Shown piece by piece: positions 18,575-31,000 of a DNA stretch of 64,000 nt. The stretch comes from Papilionanthe hookeriana x Papilionanthe teres (lineage: Eukaryota > Streptophyta > Magnoliopsida > Asparagales > Orchidaceae), in NCBI GenBank assembly GCA_022702705.1, contig CM040426.1, positions 75,909,306 through 75,973,305 of the forward strand. Reading direction: 5' to 3'. How positions within the stretch are numbered: the first letter of the stretch is position 1; each line of letters starts with the position of its first letter. The notes beneath the pieces were generated by a model that did no database searches, was not told the origin of the DNA, and saw nothing but the letters and a program-made list of their open reading frames with translations. The position numbers and the translations under genes are program-made.

Positions 18575-21500
18575 CTACAAAGTAAGAATTTATTTTTTCT
18601 TGGTCTTATTAGTTCATTTTGAAGTATACAAAAATTGATCTAAAAAACCAATAAACTAAATAAAATTTTACAAATATACCATACAATTCTTATGTATTTA
18701 CATATTAACACCTAAAAGTTGATATTTTCATTCATAATATTTAAGAGTCAATTCTAAAAAGGTTGTGATGATGGTATACTTTTTATGTAATATTAAATAT
18801 TTGAGTGATATGCATGAAAATATGAAGGTTTAGGTGTTAGATACGCAAATCCATAAGAATTGTGTGGTATATATGGAAATACCAGCATCAATTGAAAAGG
18901 AATCATCAAACCATGCATCCACTCACACTCAAAGAATAAATAAAATATGTACTATGGGGATGCAGCACAATAAATCAAAATGTGATGGATTTAGAAGGAA
19001 ACTATAATTGAATTATCTACGGGCAAGGATAAATAAATAATCAATGCCATAAATAAAAACCATCATTAGCCTCTTATTGTAATGCTTTTGGCATATTACA
19101 ACTTCATGCTTCCATTCGAGGTGTCTGTAGTCGTAAAAATGCAAAGACTGCTATAAGTTTTTTTAAGCTAAATAATAGTTTTTTGTTAACTACCAGACTA
19201 AAATTTGGTCATAAAAAAGTTAATTCTCACTGCAGAAATTTCAAAAAATTAACAATAAAAAAACAAAAAAAGTGTGAGAACAAGCTCTGAGTAAAATAGT
19301 GAGAAAAACCATGGTAAAAGAACTAAGAATTTGAGTGAAAAAAGTCATGAAAGATACAAGAATAAAACAGAGTCAGAAGAATTTTAAAAATTAAACTTTT
19401 ATATTATAAATAACTACACTGGACCATTTCAAATCTAACTACTTCTAGCCAGGGGTGTAGGTAAGCTATGCCGGTTCGCGAGCAGACTCAAACTCGACTC
19501 GTTAATGAACTTGCGAATCGAGTTTAAGGAGCCGCAAGCTCAAGCTTAAATTCGAGCTCTTTTATTTAAAGAGGTCGAGTTTAGCCTGACTCTATTTTAG
19601 AGTTCATCGAGTCAGGTCAATTAAATTTATCGATCTAAATTTTTGAATAGAAAAATAAGTTAATATTTTATAAACTTGTAAGATACTTATATCGAAGTTG
19701 CACTTTCAGCAAAAGCTCGAGTCAAGATCGAGATCAAGCCAACCATAAAATCTCATGAGTCAAGCTCGAATTTAGTGAAGCTCGAGCTTGACTCGTTTAA
19801 TTCCTTACTCCTAGCCCATCCCCAATTTCACCATTACTTGTATGATAACTTATTTAAATATATATCACTGCGAAAAAGAAAAAAAAAACAACTGATGAGG
19901 GCGAGATGCTTGTTGTTCGATGTGTTCTGTAGACCGAGGCTTCGATAGAGTAGTAGTAGCTTCACCACAATATCTTTCATACCTATTGTACTGTGAAGGG
20001 AAAGGCGTGCATGCCTTATCATCAATGAACGTAATTGTGAGAGTGCGGTGTCTACTTAGATAGTGGACAAGTCGAGTCTCACTACTCATAAACAGAGGAG
20101 AATAGGGTTAGCATTAATAGAAGATGCATCATAAAGTTTTTTATTGGGGATAAGTTACATGAATAAGTGTGGTGTGATGTTGTAACCATGAATGCCTGTC
20201 ACATCATGTTGGGGAGACCATGACAGTTTGATCACAAGACTCAATATGATTGGTTCAAGAACATTTACTCATTCATCAAATGATACAAAGCACACAATTC
20301 TCATACTTTCTATATAGTTTGAGGTCATAAGTGTTCTTTCTATGAGAGAGGCGCTTGTGGAATCAATTTTGGCGATGTTAGAGGGTAGTGAAAAGAAGAG
20401 CCGGTATAAGACACACGACAGCCACTTCAGAGTTTCAGGATATCCTGATCAACAACTTATGTCAGGGTTGCCACTAGTAAGAGAGGTTCGACCTGTCTTC
20501 GCTTGAGAGAGGAATGAGCCAACATTGAGCTACTTTTGGAGGACTTTGCAGTGTACGATTGGCACAAAGTTCCTATTTAATTCAGTAAGGTACAAAAAAT
20601 GGTTGAAGAAGCAGTGCTAGTTACATGTAATTAAAGAAATATTTTCAAGTGTTTTGTGGACATTGCATTCGACAGTGGTATCCAAGTGCTTCTAAAGATG
20701 CTGTCGAAGACACTTTAATACCGGGAGATTACAACATTTTCACTATCTTCAACGTGTTAAATCTGACACCATACTATCAGGATATCCTGATCAACAACTT
20801 ATGTCAGGGTTGCCACTAGTAAGAGAGGTTCGACCTGTCTTCGCTTGAGAGAGGAATGAGCCAACATTGAGCTACTTTTGGAGGACTTTGCAGTGTACGA
20901 TTGGCACAAAGTTCCTATTTAATCCAGTAAGGTACAAAAAATGGTTGAAGAAGCAGTGCTAGTTACATGTAATTCAAGAAATATTTTCAAGTGTTTTGTG
21001 GACAGTGCATTCGACAGTGGTATCCAAGTGCTTCTAAAGATGCAGTCGAAGACCCTTTAATACCGGGAGATTACAACATTTTCACTATCTTCAACGTGTT
21101 AAATCTGACACCATACTATCAAACAGAAGCTTCGATAGAAGAGGTTGAATCTCCCAGGAGACTGATGCGGGGCACTCTTTCTACCTACACAATTTCGGTC
21201 CAGGGTTTTGAGGGCCGGCCCCGAGTAATGCCACACAATTGGAGTGGGCCCCACTCCTAGTTATCTAGAAATATAGATTTGCTTTTACTGGTGTTTAAGG
21301 TAAGTTTTTGGTGTGATTTATTTCGGGACAACCGTTAACGTCTCATTTTCCCCCAGTACAGAGAGAGTTTAGGATATCTTTATCAACAATTATGTCAGGG
21401 TTGGCACCATTAAGGAAGGTTCAACCTATTTTCGCTTGAGAGGGGAATGAGCCAACATTGAGCCACTTTTGAACGACTTTGCAGTGTACACTTGGCATAA

Positions 21501-24500
21501 AGTTCCTATTTCATTCAGCAAGCTACAAAAAATGGTTGAACATGCAATGCTAGTTACATGTAGATCGGAAAATATTTTCCAAGTGTTTTTTGGATAGTGC
21601 ATTCGACAGTGAGATCCGAGTGCTTTTAGAATTGCAGTCGTAGACCCTCTAATACCAGGAGATTATAACATGTTCACTATCTTCAAGTGTGCTCATATTG
21701 GAGCACTCCTAGGATGGGTGTTCTCTTGAGCTACACCAACCCTATCACGGATATATTCATTTCACATTTTGTCTCTAAGTGTAAAGCCACTTATCCACCT
21801 AAGCATGCTTATCTCAGTAACACTTAATTTTATGCTTCTCTTTTAAAGGCCAACATTCTGACTCAGAGAGCATTGCAGGTCTCACCCACCATCATATAAA
21901 ATTTTCCTTTCAGTCTATGCAGCACTTTCTATCACACAATAGGCCTGAAGCATTCCTCCACTTTAACCAACCAACTTGAATCTACTAATAACATCCCCAT
22001 CTATATCACTATCACTTTGAACAATAGACCCGAGATATCTAAAGCATTCACACCTTTTAATAATATGATCACCCATAGTTACAAATCTATCAATAAAGCA
22101 AGTACTCTTGAGAATTTACACCAATGGGACAAAATCATGAGACCATTAGGCCAAAGCGGGCAATATCTTGATGGGTGAGAGTTCAAGCTGTTACACTAGA
22201 GGATGATATCCATTACTAATTCACTCCAAATTTTCAGCGAGCAATCCTGTGCCCACCATGTCCACCCAAAATTCAAATTTTAATAATTAAGTTGAACCTA
22301 GTCCTCAAGACCGCCGTCTTTCAACTCTTTTAAAAACTGGAAAACTGCAAATTAAATAATGGAGTTTTAGATGGGGGTAGAAAAAAAGGGTTGAGAAGCC
22401 CAGTACCTGTTAAAATAGATTAGAATTGGAATGCAGAAAAAAGGATTAATAATTAGGCAGACCAGCCTAATATCCAAACTCTGCCATTCCTGATCCTAAA
22501 CGACCTTAAAGAAGGAAGAGAACAGCATATATCATGTAACTTGCCCACCTGCACCGCACAAGCAACAGTATTCCAATTTGATAGACGTAATTTTGTTATT
22601 TTTTTCTTATTCATTTATTTTTAATTTTTTGAAAGATGTGGTGTCACCAAATGACATTAACAGGAAGGTGGGAAGTAAAGACAAGTGCTTTCTGTATCTC
22701 AATGGAGAAGATTACCATAGAAGCATCATGGAAGAATGTTATAGCACCAAAATTAGCAATTTACTATTAAATTATTTATCATCATTAAATTTTCGAGATA
22801 AGTAATTAAGAAAAACAATCATTAATCACTAAAAGTCGAAATTAGCAAAATAAAAGACTTTACCAGGAAAAAGAAATGTATCGTCATCACATCAGAAAAC
22901 AGTATTACGAGGAAATAACAGCCTAAGCGTGGAACATGAAGAAGCTTTGTCAGAGCACTGAAGACACATCTGCAGCGTTTTTAACGAGAGTAAGTGTAAG
23001 AGCTGAATATTAGAAGAGGTATTCAGATTTATTCATAACTGAAAAGCAATAAATAGCATAGACAAGTGTTCAATTTACTCTTTATGATACAACTTAATCC
23101 AACATAGCAACAGTTTTTTATGCACCACTTTGTACATTTTTTTACTGGCAATTTCCATAAATAATAAAATTACATTTCGTTCGTTTACAAAGCAACTTTT
23201 TCTCTATTTTTTATTGTAGATTCCCACGCGTTCACGCCCTTGGTGATGAAACATCAAAATTCATTTGAAAATAATTTGAAAGATTAACATATATACCACT
23301 TAATTCTTATGTATTTACATATCTAACATCTTAACTTCAATTTTTACAGATTTGAAATCTTATGAATAAAAAATATATACTTCACTTTTTAAAAGTTAAA
23401 ATAATGATATCTTTTATTTGATACAAAAGATCTGACTGGCATGAATGTAAATAACATCGAAGTTGGAGATATGTAAAATTTGGGAGTTATTTTACATATT
23501 GTTTATGATTGCCTGCTTACAAGGCATAAATTTATTCTTTGTTTTTTCCTAGCAAACTTGCATGTGCTTGATTTTCCTTCATCTTCCCCTGTAGTTTCGT
23601 TCCTTTTTTATTTGCAAAATTTTGAGCACATTCTAGCAACACTTATGCATTATCCTTATAATGTAGAGCTTCCCGATAGTTCAATAACATTCTGCGTACT
23701 GTGGAAGTATTATGTACCAACAGAAATCCGATGACACAAACACATTACAACACACACGATAAATGCCTAATATAAAAATATATATGGCATTCACATGCAT
23801 TGATATGATATTATAATTTTATATCTTACAAATAAAAATTATATACTAATCACATAAATCAAAATAAATATAAACTGACTTTATATAATGATAAATTTTT
23901 TATTTGTTCATAAGATAAAAATATATTTAAACTTACTAAATATGATAAACTGAATTGAAGTAGAAAAGAAAAAAATGATATCATAGATTATTTATTTTTT
24001 TCCATAATAAAATAAAAAAATAAACATTATAATAAATCATAGAAAAGTAGAACAAAAAAAAAAAAAAGTGTCAAGTACTTGTTAAGTTATGTACTTTCAA
24101 AATGAAAAGAGAAAAAGATGGATTAGCTTAAATTATTTATTTAATATAATTTTGAAATTAAAATTTATTACTCAGAATAAATGTAAGACACGTCTTTAAA
24201 ATTTTTTATTTCATTTAATTTTATGTATATAGATGGCATGTATGACACATGCAATGTGCGTGTCAAGCGAGTGGGTGTTATGCATGTCTAATATGATACA
24301 TTTCATAATAAATGAGAGGTAGAAGCTTGGTTTTAAAGAAAACAATTATTTTTTAAGTTATTTTGTTTCAGACCCCAATGTGCTTGTAATAAATAAGTGC
24401 CAAAAGTGACACCAATATCCAAAGGGGGATGCTGGTCCCCCTTTTGGTGCCAAAAGGATAGTTGTAAAGGTGCTAGAGAGGTTCAAACTTGGCTAACACA

Positions 24501-27500
24501 TGAAATGAATGGCATAAATGGCAGCCCCCAATTATTTCTTTATTTTTTAAATTTGATGTGGTGGCCATTTAGCTCCCTCCCCTCTCAAATAGGTAGCCCT
24601 CAAGGACAAGAATTTATTAGGGGTGGTGAATCTACGAGTGAATTGCCAATGGAGAAGAAGTGCAAACTGTTTATTGTTCTCTATCAACTATTTGCACATG
24701 CATTTATGGTGTTACTTGCAACTAATAATTTCTCCATAAAGATAGGGTGGAAGAACATTATTTTAGTCATTCCATATGTAAGGATTCAATTAATATTATT
24801 ACAAATATGTTTATATTTTCTATCATATATATAGACTACTATTATTTTTTGTTAGAATATGCACGCATGTGTTTAGGCTCCTGCAAACTCCCTTATCAAG
24901 CTTGCAAGCCATTTTCAGTGTCACAACATGAGAAATATAAAGGGGCTTCTCACATCATTTCAATGCTACAGCCGCATCAAGACAATAAACACATACTGAG
25001 CTAGGTGGAAGGCAATTATGCATATAGTCCTATTGGTTCCTTGTCTTTCATGGAGAGACACCTATCGAGTTGATCAAGCATTAAAGGACATATGAAAAGA
25101 TCGTAGAAGCTGGTTAATGTCGAGCGGAGCAAGATATTAGGTTATTTTTACAAAAAGCTATTTAGCGGCTCAAATGATAAGATCACTAGGAATGGTAGGC
25201 ATTTGTACGCATAGACAACAAATAATGATGATGCAACCAAGTCAAAAGAATGAGAGTGTTTGCAGACGAGCGCTGGGAGATGGGTGCCCACATATGGGAG
25301 ATGGGTGTTGGGAGTTGATAAACAAGAGTCGTAGGTGAAAAAATAGGCATATATTGGGCAAGACGACATCTAAATGGGTGAGGATAATAAGGTGCAAGGA
25401 TAAAAAAGGGAAAGGAGGCATGAATGCACCGGAGGGCTAATTTGAGATTGGCCAAAAGGGTTCCAACGATTGTTGTGATTTTGTTGTCTTCAAGATGGAA
25501 TTGAGTGCAGAAAATGAAGCAGTAAAATGAAAAAAATAACATTTTTACAAAACTAATATAAGAATAATAATAATTAATTTAGGTACATAATTTATAAGCA
25601 AATAATCTATTAATTGGTTATGATAATTACAATTTTTTCGTTAGGATAAAATTACTTGTTTAATATACTAATCAAACTAGTTTACCACCATAATCATAAG
25701 CAATACCTAAGTAACTATATTAATATATTAATGCAAGTATAAAATTTCTAGCATTTAATCAACTCAATGTTTAAGCATTAAATAAATATAAGTATTAATT
25801 AAAAATTTATTAGCATTTATTACTGCCATTGCCGAGTCCCAAGTACCGAATGTGAAAAGTAGAGGGTTGCATTAGGTAGTCAACAACTAACATAAAATTT
25901 GCCGAAAAATCATGATATGAATCCTTTTGATCATTGTGTAAATGCTAAGGCGTCTCCTGAAAGCGACGTACTGTATGACCTGGATACAGTGAAAAGTGTG
26001 CAAGGGGAACTACGACAAGCAAGAGCCCCCATATTACGAACAAATGTTGGTAAAAAAGTTAGTCCATGAAGTAAAATTAGGATAAGATCTTGAAAAATAG
26101 GTACTCTCACAGATAAATTAATAGAATTAGTTGATACTATGATTCATAGAAACATAAATATCTTATGTATTCATGAAACTAAATGAGTTGGAGAAAATGT
26201 TAAGCAAATTGATATCTTAGGTTTTAAACTTTGATATTTAGGTGAGAATCGGACTAGAAATGGTGCAAGTATAATCAAAGAAAAGCATTTGAAAGAGAAT
26301 GCTGTTAAAATTAATAGAATTAGAGATAGAATTGTAGCCTTTAAGATTGTTGTTGATACTAAGATCATTAATATTATAAGTGATTATGCTCATCGAGTGG
26401 ATTTAGATATAAGTTCTAAAAAAAATCTGAAATGACCAAAAGAATTAGCAAATATAATACCTCTTGAAAAAAAAAAAATTTATTGAAGGAGATTTAAATG
26501 GACATGTCGGTAGAGTGATAGATGATTTTAGAAATATTCATGACAGCTAATGAAGAACGCAAAGCCATATTAGATTTTGCTTTAGTGTTTAGTTTTGTTA
26601 TTGCTGATACTTTATTCAAGAAAAGAGATGATCATATTATTATTTATAAAAATGGATCTAATAAAACACATTGATGATTTTCTTATGAGAAGAAGAAATC
26701 GTCTAGAATGTAAATATTGTATGGTCATTCAAGTAAGTATTTAAATACTCAACATCGATTAGTTGTTTTAGATTTTAAGATAAAGAATTGTAAAATAAAG
26801 AATACAATGAATCATTATCATTAAATTGTATGAGGGCACTTAAAAGAACCTAAAAGACAAATAAAATTATTTTTATGTAACTTCAAGATTTCAGTATTTG
26901 GGATATTCATGAAGAAGTAAATCTATGTGGGATAAAATAACAAATACTATTAAACAAGTGACAAAAAAAATATTTTGAGAATCAAAACGAAAAAAATCTA
27001 TAAATAAAAATAGTTGATGGTGGAATAAAAATATGCAAGAAAAGATAAAAATATAAGAAGTCATGCTATAAAAACAGGTTTAAATGTAAAAACTCAGAGA
27101 ATTAGGAAAATATAAAATAACCCGTATGGAGTTTAAGAGAGCAATTTGTGACGATAAAAATTCTGCTTTTAGCAATAAGTATAATAGATTAAATACTAAA
27201 AATGGTGAAAATATATGTATAACTAGCTAAACAAAGAGAAAAAAACAAAGATATAACTCAAGTAAAGTGTATTAAAGATGAAAATAAAAAGTTTTTCTTA
27301 AAAAAAGATATTCAAGTGAGTTATTTTATAAAATTTTTAATGAAGTTTTTGAAAATACTATCATCTCAAGTGATCTTAATATCGTTAATAATAATAAAAT
27401 GTTTCATTTCTACGCATCAGTAAAAAAGAAGTTGAGGCTTTAAAAAAAATCAAGTGTTTAAAGTCTCTAAGACCTAGTGATATCCTAATTGAAGTGTGAA

Positions 27501-27932
27501 AATATTTATGAGGTTTGGGAGTTTGTTGGCTTACTAAACTCTTTAATACTTTTTTAAAACTAAAAAAGATCTAAGTGGAGGAAAGTTAATTTGGTCCCTA
27601 TTTGAATAATAAAGGGGATGCACAGGAGTGTGTAAATTATAGAGTAATTAAGTTGATGTGTCATGCTTCAAAATTTTGGGAGAGGGTAATTGAACATAGG
27701 TTAGACGTATTACAAAGGTTTCTCACAATCAGTAAGGATTTATATCAGGCAAGTCTACTATGGAAGCTATACATTTATTGAGAGGTTTGATGGAGAAGTG
27801 CGGAGAGAATAAGTAGGATCTACATATGATTTTTATTGATTTAGAAAAAGCTTATGATAAGGTTTCAAGAGATATCCTTTGAAGAGTTCTAGAGAAGAAA
27901 TGTATTGATATGACTTTTATTCAAGTCATTAA

Positions 27933-28014
<82 letters not shown>

Positions 28015-31000
28015 GCTGTTACTTTTGTTCGAACTAAAGGAGAATTGAACAAGTATTTTCCTATTTCAATTGGATTACATCAGAGATCAACTTTAAGCCC
28101 AATTTTTTTTACTTTTGTTATGGATGCTCTTACTGGAGATTTACAGGAGGATGTACCTTGGTGTATGCTTTTCACTGATGACATCCTTCTTGTGGATAAG
28201 ACTAGAGAAAGAGCTCGGGAAAAACATGAATTATGGAGGTCTATATTAGAGTCTAAAGGCCTCTGTTTGAGTAGAGCTAAAACTGAATACATGGAATGTA
28301 ATCTTAGCAGTAGTAGCTCTAGTGACAGAGTTGTAAATATGAGTGATCAAATTATTAAAAGGTATTAACGTTTTAGATATCTCGAATATAATGTTAAAAG
28401 TGATGGTGATATAGATAGGGATGTTATTAGTAGAATTCATGTTGGTTGGTTGAAGTGGAAGAATGCTTCAGGCCTATTGTGTGAGAAAAATGCCAAAAAT
28501 CTTATAAGATGGTGAGACCTGTAATGCTCTATGGTGCAGAATGTTGCCCTTTAAAAGAGAATTAAAAGAGAAACATAAAATTAAGTGTTGTCGAGATGAA
28601 AATGCTTAGGTGGATGGGCGACTTTACACTTAGAGACAAAATGCGAAATGAATATATCTGTGATGGGGTTGGTGTAGTTCCTGTGACGAACAAAATTAGA
28701 GAGAGTTGTCTTAGATGGTTTGGTAACATTACGTCGACCATCTGATGATCTGATTAGGAGAGTATATGTTTTAGATTCGACTTATGTTAAGAAAGGCAGG
28801 GGTAGACCTAGAAATGACTTGGGCATATTTTATAAACAATGATCTTAATTTATTAAAATTAAATGAAAATATGACATTCAATAGGATGCAATGGAGAAAA
28901 AGATTCATATAGACGACCCCACTTAGTGGGATAAAGCTTGTTGTTGTTGTTGAAAATAAAAGTCATCTTACAAATTTAATACCCAAAGCATTAATTAATA
29001 CTCAATAACTCAATCTCCTAATAAATAATCAATACAAACTTAAGCATAATGCTTATTTTTTAGTTATACAATGTGTTAATCTCTTTCGGGAACTCAACTA
29101 TCCCATCATCGACTAACCCCACCTTCAGACTTAACAAGGCTTTCAACCTCCTTATCAACCACTATGCAAGCCATCAATCCTACAAGGTTGTCCTTTACAC
29201 CAATTTTTTGTGAAGTAACCACTCGAAGAAACTTTTCTCACTAACACCTATAATCCGTATTTTGCTTTCTCCTAGTCATCTATATCAACGCCAGCTACGA
29301 CGAGGAAGGTAGAAGGGCTCCGCTTCTTCCCCGTCAACCTTGCCTTCCTCTAAGCCCCACAAAAACACTTAATTATCCTATATTATTAACATAATCATTA
29401 TTTTATGATTAATTAACATAATTCATTCCTAATTCAATTATTTAATCATTTAAGTTCAAACAAAAAGACTACCAATGCAAGGTCTAGTTTCTTGTTGTGT
29501 AACAAAGAAATTGTTAAACAATAAAGCAATTAATCCTATTAATTAGTCAAATTTAATATCAAAATTTCAACTAAATCAAAGTGAGGAACAGATTTTTTGT
29601 CATGAAAATAGAAACCTGAAATTTTGAAAGGCCCTTCTCGAAAAAGATAACCCAACTTACAGTTTTCTAAAAATCTATTACTGGCTTACATAAATCCCAA
29701 CTTTTCTAACCACAGCTAGCTAGTTTCTTACCAAACATCTGAAAACTCATTCTATCCTCAAAAATAGAATAATTAAGCCGTGGAAAGCATCACCAATCAT
29801 ATATTTCTAATACCAACTTCTACTTCGTTGCATAGTATAGCAGTTTTAGAATGAAAAATAGCCATAAGTTCATTTGTATGAAAGCTAAATAACAAATTCC
29901 ATAAAACGGTAGTTTATATTGTTTCCCAAAAAAAGCTTCAATGGATAGCTTTATTATATAAGTAATTAATGAATAAAGTATTTTGTCAACGCATAAAATA
30001 TGATTACAATGTTTTGTTACGATTAAATTAAATTTATAATAATATCCATTTTGATCATTCCATCAACTAAAAAAAAAGAACCATTAACAATTTTTTCACC
30101 AAACCACCGCAACTCCTACAACACATTAAATAATAATCTTAACATGATTTTAGTAAATAGGAATCAACTTTAATCGACAGGACAACATGATAAAACATAT
30201 AATAACAATGCCGAACAGAACCTTAGATCCATCACAAACTCTATTTGAATATACAGTAACACATAGTTGATAAAACTCAACAATTTTCAATGCATTAGAT
30301 CAGTTTGGTATTATGTTTACATTTATTGCACGTTGAACGTGATTGTAACTTTGCAGCTTCGATATAAAACATAATGTGAATTAATATATCTTTAATGAAC
30401 CCTCTACAGAAAATGTACCACAAAGTTACAATCAAGAAAGTAACATCAAACCTGAGAAAAATGAAGCTGAAATAGGTCCATACAAAAGACATGTTATGAT
30501 TGAAAATATTGCAATAAGAGAGGGGTGGTAGATATTCATATAAAGCCTTAAAACTTTGACGTAGAAAGGACCTAATTTCTACACTAACTTTAACAGTTCA
30601 ACAAGAATGATATGAACTTAAATAAAGCGAAGGAATACTTACATGACAAGCATAAATGGAATAAACAACTTGAATATAAGCAATGCCGCCATGAGAAAAG
30701 GCTGGAATTAGAAGGATATTAGCTGACAACTCAGGAATGGCAATCCACATAATGAAAATATAAATATACACAAACATAGATCAAAACACAATGCTTACAC
30801 TGAATATTGTCATGAATCGGTAAACAGATGATATCTCAAAACTTGCAATGCTCGCAAAATTACCAGTTCCAAAGAAGGCGACATTAAACAAAATCATCTG
30901 CAGTTGAAGACAGATTCCAAATGTAAAATAAGATATTTCTAAACCTGATGGTGAAAAGAAACAAGACAGGCATTCCAATCTACTTTAAGGTAATTTAGAA

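Larger units (their letters stand above)
25850..28951 (+). mobile_element. RTE-type LINE, nearly full length, inactive
   Basis: About 3.1 kb in the order of plant RTE elements: a 5' part with CGTCTCCTGAAAGCGACG, an endonuclease (ILCIHETK, EGDLNGHVG), reverse transcriptase (FIDLEKAYDKVSRDIL, LHQRSTLSPIFF, LFTDDILLVDKT) and the typical 3' end GACCCCACTTAGTGGGATAA followed by TTG repeats. Many stops and frameshifts are present, and the catalytic box reads FTDD instead of FADD. It lies antisense in a PIGN intron. An (AT)38 run interrupts RT. Confidence 0.88.

Noticed and set aside
24397..24834. 145-residue plus-strand open frame
   Set aside because: No family resemblance, odd composition, no splice context; lies in an AT-rich PIGN intron next to a small palindrome. 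Treated as chance.
25186..25542. 118-residue minus-strand open frame
   Set aside because: Overlaps another open frame, contains short GGGAGATGGGTG duplications, and no motif is recognised.
30295..30492. Minus-strand frame near the PIGN exons considered as a PIGN exon
   Set aside because: The next PIGN segment (VPRLGCYFLVIL) was found at 22864-22969 with exact phase; this frame does not match the family.
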